A stretch of 64,000 nucleotides of DNA from Fistularia commersonii (GCA_037954325.1 JBBMNZ010000029.1:11753001-11817000); one strand, 5' to 3'. Shown: positions 1 through 10,385, counted from the first letter of the stretch. Notes: generated by a model from the sequence alone, not told the origin. Numbers and translations are program-made.

Positions 1-689
1 TCTGATCTGCTGTGACTGCAAAATTTAGTCCCTTAGACAGGACGCCAAGCTAGTCACTTGATGGCTGGGCAAGTTCCCAACCTAGTTCTTGTTGTCGCTG
101 TTGGTGGTATTGTTGTTACTGTTCCATGGATGGGTTGTGTTAGAATGAGCCCTGTTTTGTTCAGAGGTGGAACCCACACGCAGCCACAAGACTCGCCACT
201 AAACAAATAGGAGCTGAGGGTACCTGGTTTGTGATTGGTACACAAAAAAGTTGAGGCAAAAATGAACAAACCAGGTAGGAGGATGCTGGGTAGCAACAAG
301 CAGATGAATGCTGGGCACGAAAAGGCAGAGTAACTCTTGGCAGGAATAGGTAGGAATAGGTAGAAGAACACTGGGCAGGAACTGTGGACCTGTTCCAGAA
401 CTCAAGGGATTTAGCAAACAAGGGTTAAGTCCATTTGCCACAAGATCCAACAATAACAACTTCATACTGCATCCACGTGTTTTGGAAAAGAGAATCAGAA
501 TCACTTTGTATGGGGCAATTGGATGTAGCATGGGGTAGCATTGGCACTAAAGAAAGAAATGATCTAGCATTTGTAAATAAAACTGTCGGGTTAGGATGAG
601 TGGACCGACAGTCATCTGGGTAGAGAATGAAGCGGAGGCAGGATGTAGCCTTGTAATGAACAGGTGGAGGTGAAGAAGGGGTCATAGAA
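1..689. other. Unassigned non-coding stretch
   Basis: No gene is supported. The minus-strand frames here are low in complexity, rich in Leu, Pro, Ser and Cys, and overlap one another in all three frames, which is what purine-rich DNA with repeated GGTAGGAATA-like words gives by chance. I see no element end in this stretch. Confidence 0.5.
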
Positions 690-1300
690 TGTGTTGTTAA
701 CCAGTACCCTCTGTGGCCTGTTGGTGAGGAAGCCGATTACCCCCTGATGATAATGAATTGGTGATTGAGGTGGAAATGGGTCATCAGCTTCTTGGCCATT
801 ATGTGGGGTTGTGCAGAATGGAAGGTGGAGGAGAAATCTGTAAACAAGAGCCTGACTGAGTTGAGGGGGGTATCAAGGTGTTTTTTTGGATGAAGTCGGT
901 GATGAATATCTAAGCATCAGCCATCCCTCTGCCTGCCCGGTAAGCAAATTGGAGAGGAACAGCCATGGGTTCGGTTACTCTGGTACTGCGAGTTTTTACG
1001 AGTATCTCCATGGCCTTCATCACCCAAAAGGGGAGAGCCACAGGCCTGGTAGTCATTGAGGACCTTTGCAGTTCCCTTCTTTGGGACAGGAATCACTGTT
1101 GAGTGCTTCTACATCTGGTGCACTGTGCTGCAGGACAGGGAGTTTCTGAAAAAGAGATGGAATACTCCACCCAACAGCTGGTAACACTGTGCCGCAAATA
1201 CTGTCTGATCCAGACACAGTGTTGATCTTAGTTTTCATTTGGGCTCTCAGCACCTCTGTTTTGAAGGCCATGGCAAAGCTGTCCAATTTGAGAGAGGAAG
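690..1300 (-). mobile_element. L2-like LINE, reverse transcriptase fragment
   Basis: Read on the minus strand from about 1130, the sequence gives STVIPVPKKGT and then, across frameshifts, the NDYRPVALTS-like start of a non-LTR reverse transcriptase, a LPGRQRDG stretch that corresponds to the fingers-palm region, and a degenerate block about 50 residues on before similarity fades near 690. The same motif series (STAIPIPRKGT, PVALTSLVMKA) is much clearer in the plus-strand copy at 57.1-57.7 kb, which supports the call. Stops and frameshifts are frequent, and no FADD box survives, so it is dead. L2/CR1/Rex1-type is the best family guess from motif style. Confidence 0.6.
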
Positions 1301-1492
1301 CTGATGTCTAGCTGGGAGCGGTTGTCAGTGAAGAGTTCAGGTCATTGGGCAGTAATGATTGGTTGCAACAGGGGAAACAGTGTTCACTGAGGTCATATTT
1401 TTGAGCCCCATATTTCTAATGTTTTGTATATCATCAGAGTCCAGGGGAGTGGGAGGGCTATTTGTGGGCATGGGGGGGTGAAGAATGAAGAG

Positions 1493-1510
1493 AGAGAGAG
1501 AGAGTTCAGC
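1493..1510 (+). repeat. (GA)n short microsatellite
   Basis: About nine GA units, lying directly against the 3' boundary of the minus-strand LINE piece that follows. Confidence 0.7.
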
Positions 1511-1890
1511 ATCCTCTCCGCCTGCTACATGAAGCTGTTGGTGAGTCTGGTGGAGCGAGCCCGGGGGCTCTGGTACCTACTTCCTGAAGGCAGGAGGCTA
1601 AACAGGCTGTGTGCGAGGGTGGGGATGGTACTTTATGGGTGAGGCGGATGGTGTGTATGTCTTTCAGGGAGTGGAGTGGGGCACCGATGATCCTTCCAAC
1701 TGTGTTCATGATGCGCTGCAGAGCTTTTCTGTTGTAATCTGGTCAGCTCCCACCCCACACAGTGATACAGCTGGTCAGGATGGTCTTTATTGTGCCCCAG
1801 TAGAAGGTGTGCATGATAGGTAAGGGGGCTTTTGCTTGCTCGAGTTTGTGAAGGAAGCTGAGGTGGTGCTGCGCTGCTGTGCCTTCTTTT
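1505..1890 (-). mobile_element. L2-like LINE, ORF2 C-terminal fragment
   Basis: On the minus strand two overlapping frames give, in order, a KAPLPIMHTFYWGTIKTIL-like stretch, then TSCITVWGGS, then KALQRIMNTVGRIIGAPLHS and LKDIHTIRLTHK. This is the thumb and C-terminal tail typical of fish L2/Rex1-type LINE proteins, where a block reading 'I...ILTSCITVWYG' precedes 'RII....PSL.DIY..R'. One frameshift near 1710 joins the two frames. It lies upstream, on the same strand, of the RT fragment at 690-1300, the reverse of the order inside one element, so the two are separate insertions or a rearranged copy. Confidence 0.65.
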
Positions 1891-2302
1891 CAAGTGATGG
1901 GGTGTGGGTTGTCCAGGAGAGGTCCTCTATGCATAAAAACCCAGCCCCGCCATATGTTCTTTATACTCTCTTACAGGCTACTCTGTGCCCTGCATGACTT
2001 GAATCTTTTGAGGCCTCAAAATAAATATACAAAGACCATTCTTTGTCATTCACTGACTTTCTTAAAGAAGCTCCAAACAAAAAAATCCTCTCCAGCCGTT
2101 ATCCTAGCCCGGATACCTCAGCGCTTCCCCCTCTCCTGCCTCCTCTCACGTCGCTTGTGGTGTCTCCTCTCCGGATGAGAAGATGCAATCGAGTCAGGTG
2201 TAGCTGCGAGTAGGCGGAGTAGTCCAAGGTCTTTGATTGTCTCGGTTTGTAACGAATCCATGGTGATGTGAGGCTGGCCTGTGTAGATAAAGTAAAAAAG
2301 AA
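1891..2302. other. Non-coding stretch before the hAT transposase
   Basis: No gene. The right part may be the 5' end of the hAT element that starts coding at 2303, but I cannot find the matching inverted terminal repeat. One AATAAA-like word sits near 2020. Confidence 0.4.
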
Positions 2303-2904
2303 ATGAGTCAAAGCAGGAAAAGGAGCCACATTTGGACTCATTTTAATTATATTGATGGCTCCAAAGCAGAGTGCATTGTCTGCAAGACTAAAAATTCATG
2401 TAAAGCTGGCTCAACCAATAACCTCCACAGGCACCTGAGAACTGTCCACCCAACAGTTCCACTGGAGAAGCTTGAACCTGGTATTAATGAAGGTGCCAGT
2501 GTGTCATCTGTAACTGTTGCTGCTGCTAATGCTGCTGCTGCAGTGTCAGCAGCATCATTCAGCAGCGACCACCACAGCTGCCTAAAACATCAACCCACAG
2601 CTCAATGAAACTGTTTTTGGAGAAGTCTTTGACCCCTGCAAGACAGAAAAAAAATGACGAAGAGCGGGCTGAAATGATTGCATTAGATTTTTGGCTATTT
2701 TCAGTTGTGGATGACAAGGGCTTCAGAAAGTTTACACATGCACTCAATCCAGTGTATGCCATTCCAAGCAGGAAAACCCTCTCTCAGAAAATTATCCCAG
2801 ACCTGTATCACCGAGAACATGCTTCACTACAAGAGAGGGTTAATAAAGCCACAGCAGTTTGTCTAATAACTGACACTTTAAAGTTGCTTAGTATAAAAAG
2901 TTAA
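2303..2904 (+). pseudogene. hAT transposase, ZBED type, N-terminal part
   Basis: The first frame (2303-2608, 101 codons) opens with a BED zinc finger: WTHFNYIDGSKAECIVCKTK supplies the aromatic residues and first Cys pair (C-x2-C), and NNLHRHLRTVHP supplies the two His. A Val/Ala/Ser-rich linker follows. A second frame (2605-2904) continues with KKNDEERAEMIALDF, DKGFRKFTHALNPVYAIPSR and VCLITD, matching the segment of ZBED-like transposases that leads into the first catalytic Asp. The frames overlap by a few bases, so one frameshift splits them. The frame ends right after VCLITD, where the catalytic core should begin. It cannot encode an active enzyme. A domesticated ZBED gene is unlikely because of the frameshift and truncation. 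Confidence 0.7.
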
Positions 2905-3150
2905 AAGTAAAATTAGTACAACGTTCACTGTAGAAGTGAAAAAATAAAGGGTATTATAATATAGTAGTATAATACCTTTTTTTATTAATCATTCATTCAT
3001 TTTGTGCATAATGTTACATTATTATTAGTAATATATTGATTGAAGCAACAAAAAAATCTGAGGGGCCTTTTGGGAGCAGAAAGAGCCATCTCTTTTTAGT
3101 GAGCCGAAAGAGCTGGTTCTCTAAAAAGGGCTGGAATTCCCATCACTACT
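2303..3150 (+). mobile_element. Internally deleted hAT transposon with BED finger
   Basis: The element holds a broken transposase (2303-2902), an AT-rich stretch, and a right end reading CCGAAAGAGCTGGTTCTC then GGAATTCCCATCACTACT. That right end is the typical inverted terminal repeat of hAT elements whose left end reads AGTAGTGATGGG. The transposase stops about a third of the way through the family's usual length, so most of the catalytic and dimerisation regions are missing. I could not find a left terminal repeat or an 8-bp duplication. A short hairpin (GTATTATA...TATAATAC, about 2952-2976) lies in the non-coding part. Confidence 0.6.
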
Positions 3151-4490
3151 AGATATCTAGCAGATCTGGTCCACCCTACTTGTAATCCAGTGCAAAAGCC
3201 AAACAGGATGAACGAGAAATGTGCGAAGAACTACAATAAATCACCGCTATCACCACTATCTTGGATTGAGATCCAGGATGAAGAAGTAAAAAGGATTTTT
3301 TTTTCTTATTTAGAATCTCTTTCAGCTCCTTGGTCAACAGCAGTTTGTTGTGAGCAAACATGGAGACCTTTTTTGACAGGGATGATTCTGTCTACACAAA
3401 AGGAAATGTAGGTTGAAACAGTCCTCTCCTCCTTACTGATGTTACTGGACTGGAATATAATATTTTACCAGTCCGTCGAATTGAAGCACCCCTGAAGATT
3501 CTCGATGCTGCCCAGTGTCCACTGTTTAATGTTTTTTGTCTCATTATCTGCCTGTCTAACAACTATCGAGTAGGCCGGAGCGAGCAGAATAGAGTGACAG
3601 CAGCAGAGCCAAGGGGGGGTAGGGAGACAGCTTTGTAGGCATTAGGGACGGATCCTGAATATTTTCAAGAGTTTTCTCTGAACAGGGTTTTCAGGTGTGA
3701 CATACTGATGTAATCCATTATGTAGAGGCCAACTCCCGAACCATGATGCTTCCCCGTACATTCGGTGTCCTAGTCTAGCTATATTGGCTGGCCAAAACAG
3801 TCTGTGTAGTGACATGCCATTGTTGTCACTTTTGCCTAAGCATTTTTCTGTGAATGCTAAGATTGAAGCCATCTGATATTCGTGCATAAGGGTTCACATT
3901 AGTCTGGAGTTTGTCTATTTCTCATGATGTGAACTCATATTAGCTAATATGATGGATTGAAGCACTCAGTGTTTACCTTTCTCACATTTGAGTCAGGCTA
4001 TGATGCTGCTTTTTTTTTTTTTTTTTTTAAGAGTGAAGGGTCTGAGTGATTCGTTGCTGGGTGTGCAATTTCTCATCCGGGAGTGGAGCTGAAGCTGGAG
4101 TAGAAAGTCTCTGGAGTATTCGATCCTCTGTCTGTCAGGTAGGCATGGAGGTCAAGGCAGGACAGCAGGATAGAAAGTGACCAGATGAGTGCTGGATATT
4201 TTTGGTTGGGTTGTCAGGGACAATAGATTTGTGGGCTGGTAACACTGGTAGCATTAAGCTCAGACAGCTAACAAGTCTTTGTTCTTGTTAACTTCCTATC
4301 AGCCTGGTTGTTTGCTAGTTGTCAGCCCAGTTAGAAAAATTGGCTATCATTGCAAGGGATTAGAAATGTGGTGACGCACGGGATGAGGAGTACAAAGAAG
4401 AGGAAAAGGACCTAAAAAAAAAATCTGAGAAAACTAAGCTAAAAACATTGACCTGGAACTGGAAGACAAATGCCTCATCTGAATGCAACC
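3151..4490. other. Non-coding stretch with poly-T run
   Basis: No recognised gene or element. Small open frames (for example a 73-codon plus-strand one at 3190-3411) have no motif I know. A run of about 19 T at 4011-4029 could be the tail of a minus-strand retroposon, but nothing to its right resembles a SINE or LINE 3' end. Confidence 0.4.
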
Positions 4491-4508
4491 TTCTTCTTCT
4501 TCTTCTTT
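4491..4508 (+). repeat. (CTT)n tail of RTE copy 1
   Basis: TTC/CTT trinucleotide run forming the 3' tail of the minus-strand RTE element; the other copies end in the same GAAGAA-type tail. Confidence 0.7.
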
Positions 4509-4956
4509 CGGCTTTTCCCGTCAGGGGTCGCCACAGCGAGCCAACTTTGTCCATCTAACCCTATTCATCTGTATCCTCCTCCCTCACACCAACTACCTTC
4601 ATATCATCTCTCACTACGTCCATAAATCTTCTCTTTGGTCTTCCTCGAGACCTCTTGCCTGGCAGCTCCAATTCCAGCATCCGTCTACCAATATTCTCTA
4701 TCCCTCCTCTGTACATGACCGAACCATCTCAGTCTGGCTTCTCTGACCTTCTCTCTGACCATTTTTCTCCACCCATCCAAACCTGCTAAACCCTTGACAC
4801 TTTTCTCCACCCATTTCAAGCTGCTTGAACCCGTCTCTTTGCCTCTTTTCCACACTCTCCATTGCTCTGGACTGTTGACCCCAAGTAAGTACCTCAAATC
4901 CTCCAGCTTGTTGATCTCAGCTCCCTGTACTCTCACCGTTCCACAATGGTTCTTCT

Positions 4957-4960
<4 letters not shown>

Positions 4961-4998
<38 letters not shown>

Positions 4999-5048
4999 CA
5001 CGCACACACACACACACACACACGCACACACACACACACACGCACACA

Positions 5049-5106
<58 letters not shown>
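4961..5106 (+). repeat. (CA)n microsatellite inside RTE frame
   Basis: About 73 CA units with a few CG and TA interruptions (near 4991, 5001, 5023, 5041, 5055). It interrupts the minus-strand RTE reading frame exactly where other copies read ATGTGTGTGAATGAG. The long Cys-Val and Thr-His 'proteins' predicted here are artefacts of the repeat. Confidence 0.95.
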
Positions 5107-5108
<2 letters not shown>

Positions 5109-5735
5109 CTTGCTGCGACTATCCTGAATTCCTCTCCTGTCCAGCGCATACCTCCAACTCAACCTGTTCTCTGCCCTCACTACAGATCACAATGTCATCT
5201 GCAAACATCATGGTCCATGGAGATTCCTATCTAACCTCATCTGTCAGCCTGTCCATCACCATTGCAAAGAGGCTCAGAGCTGATCCCTGATGAAGTCCCA
5301 CCTCCACCTTGAACTTATCTCTTTTATTATCCCTACAGCACACCGCACCCATGTCTCACAGCTAGCATACATGTCTTGCACCAGCTAACATACTTCTCTG
5401 CCACTCCAGATTTCCTCATACTATACCAGAGCTCCTCCCTTGGCACACTGCCATAAGTTTTTTCTAGATCTACAAAAACACAATGCAGCTCCCTCTGGCC
5501 TTCTCTAGGTCTATCCTCCTTTATCTTCCTTCTCTGTACTTTTCTATTGGCATTTTCAAAGCAAACACTGCATCTGTAGTACTCTTTCTAGGCATCAAGG
5601 CATACTGCTGTTCACACACGCTGACTTCTGCTCTCAGTCTAGTTTCCACTACTGTTTCCCAAAACTTCATTGTATGGCTCATCAACTTTATCCCTCTATA
5701 GTTGCCATAATTCTGGACATCCCCCTTATTGATAG

Positions 5736-5939
5736 CACGTATAGAACATAATTATATTCATAAGAGTCAAAGTGTTTGTCTTATGTGCAGTATGGAGACA
5801 TGTTTTCCTATACAAGGAAATTCTTTGCTGTCCATGGTGCAACCAGATAAGTGTAATCATAAACATATTGATGTTATAGTGCAGGGAAATGTTAACCTAC
5901 ACAATATTAGAGATTTAAACAGTATTGGTCGAGAGCAGC
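5736..5939. other. Short unassigned stretch
   Basis: Between RTE copy 1 and an L2-like piece. AT-rich with no recognised feature. Confidence 0.4.
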
Positions 5940-6110
5940 ATCTGTGATGTAGTTGGCTGATGACGTATTTGCCATCCTGACAGACTGGGGTCTGCCAGAC
6001 AGGAAGTCCTGGAGCCAGTTATAGAGAGCAGGACGCAGGGCGAGGCTGGACATTTGTCGATGAGTTTGTGGGAGATGACCGTGTTGAAGGCAGAAATATG
6101 TGACTTTGAA
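5940..6110 (-). mobile_element. L2-like LINE, RT palm fragment
   Basis: The minus strand reads SAFNTVISHKLIDKCPA followed by a residue pattern ending in GRTSCLADP and SGWQIRH. SAFNTVI..KL is the first catalytic-motif neighbourhood of L2/Rex1-type reverse transcriptases (usual form DFSSAFNT). The upstream DF of the motif is present only in a degenerate form. About 55 codons survive with a frameshift. Confidence 0.6.
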
Positions 6111-6232
6111 TCTGACATATCTATGGAGAATGTACAGTTATTGCGGACAATGTTGCGTGAGGTAGATGGTCTCTGCTTATGTAGCCCTTTCAGACCTTGC
6201 GGTTTAATTGATTCATATCAGAAAGCACCCAT

Positions 6233-6234
<2 letters not shown>

Positions 6235-6328
<94 letters not shown>

Positions 6329-6346
6329 ACACACATACACACACAG
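6235..6346 (+). repeat. (CT)n then (CA)n microsatellite
   Basis: About 46 CT units (6235-6328) with one CTT interruption near 6319, passing into a short (CA)n (6329-6346). Predicted proteins here (poly Ser-Leu or poly Arg-Glu) are artefacts. Confidence 0.95.
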
Positions 6347-6469
6347 TGTTTGACATACAGAGAGGAGGAGCGGGTGATCAAACTGCCAACCTTATTATTG
6401 AAGGGACACATACACTCTGCTAACGGAGCCATAGAACCCCCCCAAGAGAGGAAAGAGAATTAGTTGAAG

Positions 6470-6603
6470 CAAGACAGAGTATGGAGACAGGATATGAAAT
6501 GAAAGTAGTTGGTATGAGAGGAGGATACAGAGAATAGGGTTAGATGAAGAAGGTTGATTTGCTGTGGTGACCCCTGAAGGGAAAAGACGAAAGCAGAAGA
6601 GAA
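6470..6603 (+). mobile_element. Rex3/RTE-type LINE, 3' end only (copy 2)
   Basis: Matches the last ~130 bp of the element: AAAGTAGTTGGTATGAGAGG, ATACAGAGAATAGGGTTAGA, then GAAGGTTGATTTGCTGTGGT and GACCCCTGAAGGGAAAAG. The same blocks end the copies at 26.9-27.0, 47.5-47.65 and 56.9-57.0 kb. Severely 5' truncated. Confidence 0.8.
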
Positions 6604-7639
6604 GTGTTAAATGATATGCAATTTATTACTTACAGATATTTTGTCTGGGCTGTGCATGGAATATTCATCCATTTACTAACTTTAATATGAACTGAATCTC
6701 AATAAGCATCTGTGAGAGAAAACTTTGGGATGTTAAAATGTTACATACTCTGTCTTTAGCTAGCTCTGCTGAATGACCCAATAAACAGAGTACTCACTAC
6801 TTTTATAAGCAATGGCTTTTTCTTTCAAACTGTAATTATTCTATAAAATGACATAAAGCCTTGTTAAAAAAAAACAAACAAAAAAAAAAGCGTTCAAGAG
6901 AAAACATAAACTTTCATTGAGTGAAAAAGGAAAATCCCTCAAATGATTGGATGCATTCTCAGGCAAGTCACTGCGGTGAACTAATTATAATCACACATGT
7001 AAAGGGACCTCCCTCTCCCTCTGCTCTGCAGGCATGTTGATGTTTCTGGTGGATTATCTGTATGTTGTGTAAGGGACCATGTGAAGAGGGGATTACATAC
7101 TGCCTTTACCATCTGTCACCAGTTGTGTGGCCAGGAAGCCTTTACTACAAGGGTTTTAGTGTGGTAATATAATGGATTTTGTTTAGGACCGTTGATAAGT
7201 GAGGAAATGGAACTTGCCACCACATTCACTATAATAAAACCGAGCCGATCTATAGGCTGATTTACAGGATTAACACTGCCTTCATTTTCACACACATCTG
7301 CTCAAGGTTTTATATTTTAACATTTCACAAGAGGTTTGAAACTAGGCTTAAACTCCAGATTTCATGGTTTTATTTTCTGCAACTTTTTTTAGTACAGCTG
7401 TAACCAACCATGCTCAGCATCATTCACACCATAGCAGCACTCATCGTTGCCTGCCCCCCACACCAACCATCGGCCCACACAATATTTGACAGACCTGCAA
7501 CTCAGTGATCATTGGAGGGCAGGAGTGCGACAGATCAGAGTCTGAGAGAACCGAGGGAAAAAGGGGGCCATGGGAGACCGCAATGGAGGGAGGGTGAACA
7601 CCAACACATTGGGCCAACACTAAACTGTCACTGATAGCC
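6604..7639. other. Unassigned AT-rich stretch
   Basis: No gene or element recognised. A-rich runs near 6865-6890. Confidence 0.4.
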
Positions 7640-8925
7640 AGTAATTGGGGCCAGCCATTGCAGCAGGTGTCCGCTTGTATCCTTCTCATCTCCATCTCTC
7701 TGTTCTGCAAACCTGTAGAAATCATTCTCGCTCCTTACTTTCCAATTTATCATAAAAGACATCATATGCCCTTTGCTACTTTTGCTATGCACTACTTCAC
7801 ACCGTACTCCTGTAGGCTCTTTAGTCCCCTCAGTTTCCCACTTCTCTGCTAACCTCTTTCTCTGTATATAATCGCTCCTGCACTTCCTCATTCCACTTTC
7901 CTTCCAGACAGAACACCAAGTACTCCCCAGCCTCTCTTCCTTATCACATTAGCTGTAGTTGGCCAGCCATCTGGAAGCTTCTGCTGACCTCAGTGTTTCT
8001 CACCTTCTCCCGGAAAACCATGCAACACTCCTTTTTCAGCTTCCACAACCTCATCATCTGCTCTGCCTTTGTCCTCGATCTTCCTTGTCACCAGATTCAT
8101 CCTACAAACCAGGATCCAATGCGGTTTGGCTATGCTCACCTACCACTACTTTGTAGTTACTGATCTCCTTCAGATTACATTGTCTATATAAGATGTCTAC
8201 CTATATGCTCTTTTAAGTTACCCTATATTCTTGCCTCTGCTGGAAAAGCATATTTACTACAGTAATGCCCATCCTCTTTGCAAAGTCTACCATCTGTCCC
8301 TCTGTGATCCTATCCTGGATACCAAACCTGCCCATCATTTCTTTATCCCCTCTATTGCCTACACCAATAGGACCACTGAAGTCTGCACCAGTTAGCACTC
8401 TCTTACCTTTGTCTTTCTCCTTGAACTCATATCTAACCTGTAGAACATAGCCAATAACAACAATGAGCACCACACCTACAATTTCTAGCTTCAGACTTGT
8501 CTATCTGGCACTCTTCACCTCCAGAACATTCCAAACAAACTCCTTCAAGATATCTCTGACATAACATTACACGTTACAATCATTTGGCAGACACTTTTAT
8601 CCAAAGCAACTTATAAAAAATCACTTTGCCATCTCAATACCATGATGGCACAACTTTAAAAACTATACCTAAGCTTCTTGGCTTTCTACCTTTCCACCTG
8701 GTCCCCTGGACACACAGTATATCCATCTCAGTTCTCTGCAGCATGTTATCCAACGCATTAGCTTATCCTGTCATCTTCCCAATATTCATAGTCCCTATTC
8801 TAAACCCAAGACTCTGTGCCTTTCCCTCTATTGCTCAACTCCTGAACATGCCGACTATTCACCTTCACTGACCCACAACAGCCCGATTTCCACTGGTTTC
8901 CTGTAGGTTAATGGCACCAATGGCA
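7640..8925 (-). mobile_element. Rex3/RTE-type LINE, 5' portion (copy 3)
   Basis: Minus-strand copy running from the 5' UTR (8880-8925, the RC of the 'AACGA..GCCATTGGT' start shared by other copies) through the APE endonuclease domain (8213-8473 on the minus strand: ADFSGPIGVGNRGDKEMM, then VDFAKRMGITVVN) to the linker before the reverse transcriptase (YIQRKRLAEKWETE; ENDFYRFAEQRDGDEKD). The 3' half is missing. A 60-bp L2-type tail is inserted at 8561-8620. Stops and small indels break the frame. The endonuclease Asp-Phe-Asn motif is altered to Asp-Phe-Ser. Confidence 0.8.
8561..8620 (-). repeat. L2/SINE 3' tail inserted in RTE copy 3
   Basis: The minus strand reads AAGTTGCTTTGGATAAAAGT then GTCTGCCAAATGATTG followed by a TAATGTTATG tail. 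This is the well-known 3' tail shared by fish L2 LINEs and their dependent SINEs. RTE sequence continues on both sides, so it is an insertion. A second one lies at 47333-47390. Confidence 0.75.
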
Positions 8926-8934
8926 ATCGTTTAT

Positions 8935-9262
8935 TTGGGACTCGACCAATCCTGTAGTAGAGTTGTAGTTTTGATTTACAATGCTGTTGCTCAGGATGTT
9001 CTCGACTGTGCCCCTGCAGAAGTGGTCATGATAGGGACTGGGGCTCTGGCTCTTCTCAGCTTGCGGAGAAAGCAGTGATGCTGGTGTCTTTTCAGTGACA
9101 GAGTATTCATGGACCAGGAGCGTTCCACTGACACATGCACACCCAGAAACTTGGAGCTGCTCACGCTTTCCACAGGAGCACTGTTGATGGTTAGAGGGTT
9201 GTGCTGGTTATTATTTTCATGTGCTAGTTCTCCTGAAACCCACAACAATCATTTGCATCTTC
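8935..9262 (-). mobile_element. L2-like LINE, ORF2 C-terminal part
   Basis: The minus strand reads, through frameshifts, MQMIVVGFRRTST, NPLTINSAPVESVSSSKFLG, VHVSVERSWSMNT and HCFLRKLRRARAP. In L2/Rex1-type proteins this is the segment after the FADD palm motif, where 'DFRR' and 'FKFLGVHI' are hallmarks, running into 'YFLRKL'. It is placed head-on against RTE copy 3 on the same strand and next to a (CA)n array. It is a 110-residue fragment, without catalytic motifs. Confidence 0.7.
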
Positions 9263-9303
9263 TCTATGTTCACACACAGAGACAGAGAGACCCAGCGCTG
9301 GGT

Positions 9304-9306
<3 letters not shown>

Positions 9307-9359
<53 letters not shown>
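9307..9359 (+). repeat. (CA)n microsatellite
   Basis: About 26 uninterrupted CA units between an L2 piece and an RTE 5' end. Confidence 0.95.
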
Positions 9360-9362
<3 letters not shown>

Positions 9363-9415
9363 CATGTGACACACTATATAATGGTATAAATGGTATGGTG
9401 GTATTAATAATAAAT

Positions 9416-9905
9416 GAGCCCGGATAAATGCAGAGGGTTGCGTCAGGAAGGGCATCCGGCGTAAAACTTTTGCCGAAACCAAACAATGCGAGCTAACCAT
9501 AACCATATCATACCGGATCGGTCGTAGACCGGATTAACAACGACTGCCATTGGTACAGATGACTTGCAGGGTACTAATGGAAATTGGGCTACTGTGGGTC
9601 AAAGACCATGCACAAGAAGAAGAGGAGGAGTGCGTGTTCCGAAGCAGAGAGAGAGGAGGAAAGGAAAGAGCCTGGGACTGAGAGTAGGGACTTTGAATAT
9701 CGGGACTATGATAGGAAAAGGTAGAGTTGGTCGACATGATGCCGAGAAGGAAGGTGGATATACTGTGTGTCCAGGAGACCAGGTGGAAAGGTAGTGAGGC
9801 TAGAAGCTTAGGAGCAGGCTTTAAGTTGGACTACTTTGGTACTGACAAGAAGAGGAATGGAGTAGGAGTTATCTTGAAGGAAGAGTTTGTTAGGAACGTC
9901 CTAGA
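9416..9905 (+). mobile_element. Rex3/RTE-type LINE, 5' end (copy 4, right-facing)
   Basis: Begins with the family 5' UTR (GGATAAATGCAGAGGGTTG, GGAAGGGCATCCGGC, AACGACTGCCATTGGTAC) and reads into the endonuclease N-terminus in two frames: GLRVGTLNIGTMIGKGR, then RRKVDILCVQETRWKGSEAR and DYFGTDKKRNGVGVILKEEF. The TLNIGTM and CVQETRW segments are the first APE motifs (Asn and Glu). It stops at about 9905, where an inverted copy begins. Confidence 0.85.
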
Positions 9906-10385
9906 ACTTCTCCTTCTCTTCAAATTCCCATCCCACCTGCGGGGCATAGCCACTAACAACATTGAGCATCACACCTTCAATTTCCAGTTTCAGACTCACA
10001 AGTCTATCTTGCATTCTTTTCACCTCCATAGCGTTCCTAACAAACTCTTCCTTCAAGATAAACCCTACTCAATTTCTCTTCTAGTCAGTACCATTATAGC
10101 ACAACTTAAAGCCGGCTCCTAAGCTTCTAGCCTTACTACCTTTCCACCAGGTCTCCTGAACACAGTATATCCACCTTCCTTCTCTGCATCATGCTGACCA
10201 ACTCTCTACCTTTTCCTGTCATAGTCCCTACTCTCAATCCCAGGCTCTTTCCTTTCTTCTTCTCTCTCTGCTTCGGAAAGCGCCTTCCTACTCTCCTTTG
10301 ACCTACAGAAGACCAAATTTCCACTGGTGCCTTGTAGGTCATCTGTACCAATGGCGGTCGTTAACCCGGTCCTGGTATGATATGG
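9906..10385 (-). mobile_element. Rex3/RTE-type LINE, 5' end (copy 5, left-facing)
   Basis: Minus-strand counterpart of copy 4, with the same 5' UTR (near 10345-10385), GLRVGTMTGKGRELVSMMQ and RRKVDILC, and extending a little further into the endonuclease, up to a segment about 120 bp past the end of copy 4. The arms of the two copies pair over roughly 400 bp. Both lack all of the reverse transcriptase. Confidence 0.85.

Larger units (their letters stand above)
4491..5735 (-). mobile_element. Rex3/RTE-type LINE, 3' half (copy 1)
   Basis: Minus-strand copy carrying the 3' part of the element. It starts in the middle of the reverse transcriptase (NYRGIKLMS-like segment near 5720), runs through the palm and thumb (VAEKYV, the ADDIVIC-type catalytic region, KTE.MCVNE), and ends with the family 3' end: the RC of the GGTCGCCACAG block at 4525-4540 and a short (GAA)n tail at 4491-4508. 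The 5' part is truncated, as usual for target-primed insertion. A 146-bp (CA)n array sits inside the coding region. Many stops; a fossil. Best comparison is the near-full copy at 23.9-27.0 kb. Confidence 0.85.

Noticed and set aside
54..531. Hydrophobic minus-strand proteins of about 105 residues
   Set aside because: All three frames look alike, with Pro/Leu/Ser bias from purine-rich DNA; no start context, domain or homolog recognised.
2303..2904. Domesticated ZBED host gene
   Set aside because: The frame is shifted and truncated, and a hAT terminal repeat lies just downstream.
4685..5290. Long open frames of Cys-Val or Thr-His repeats
   Set aside because: They are translations of the (CA)n array and its complement, inside a dead RTE copy.
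6054..6432. Ser-Leu and Arg-Glu repeat proteins
   Set aside because: They are the (CT)n microsatellite read in different frames.
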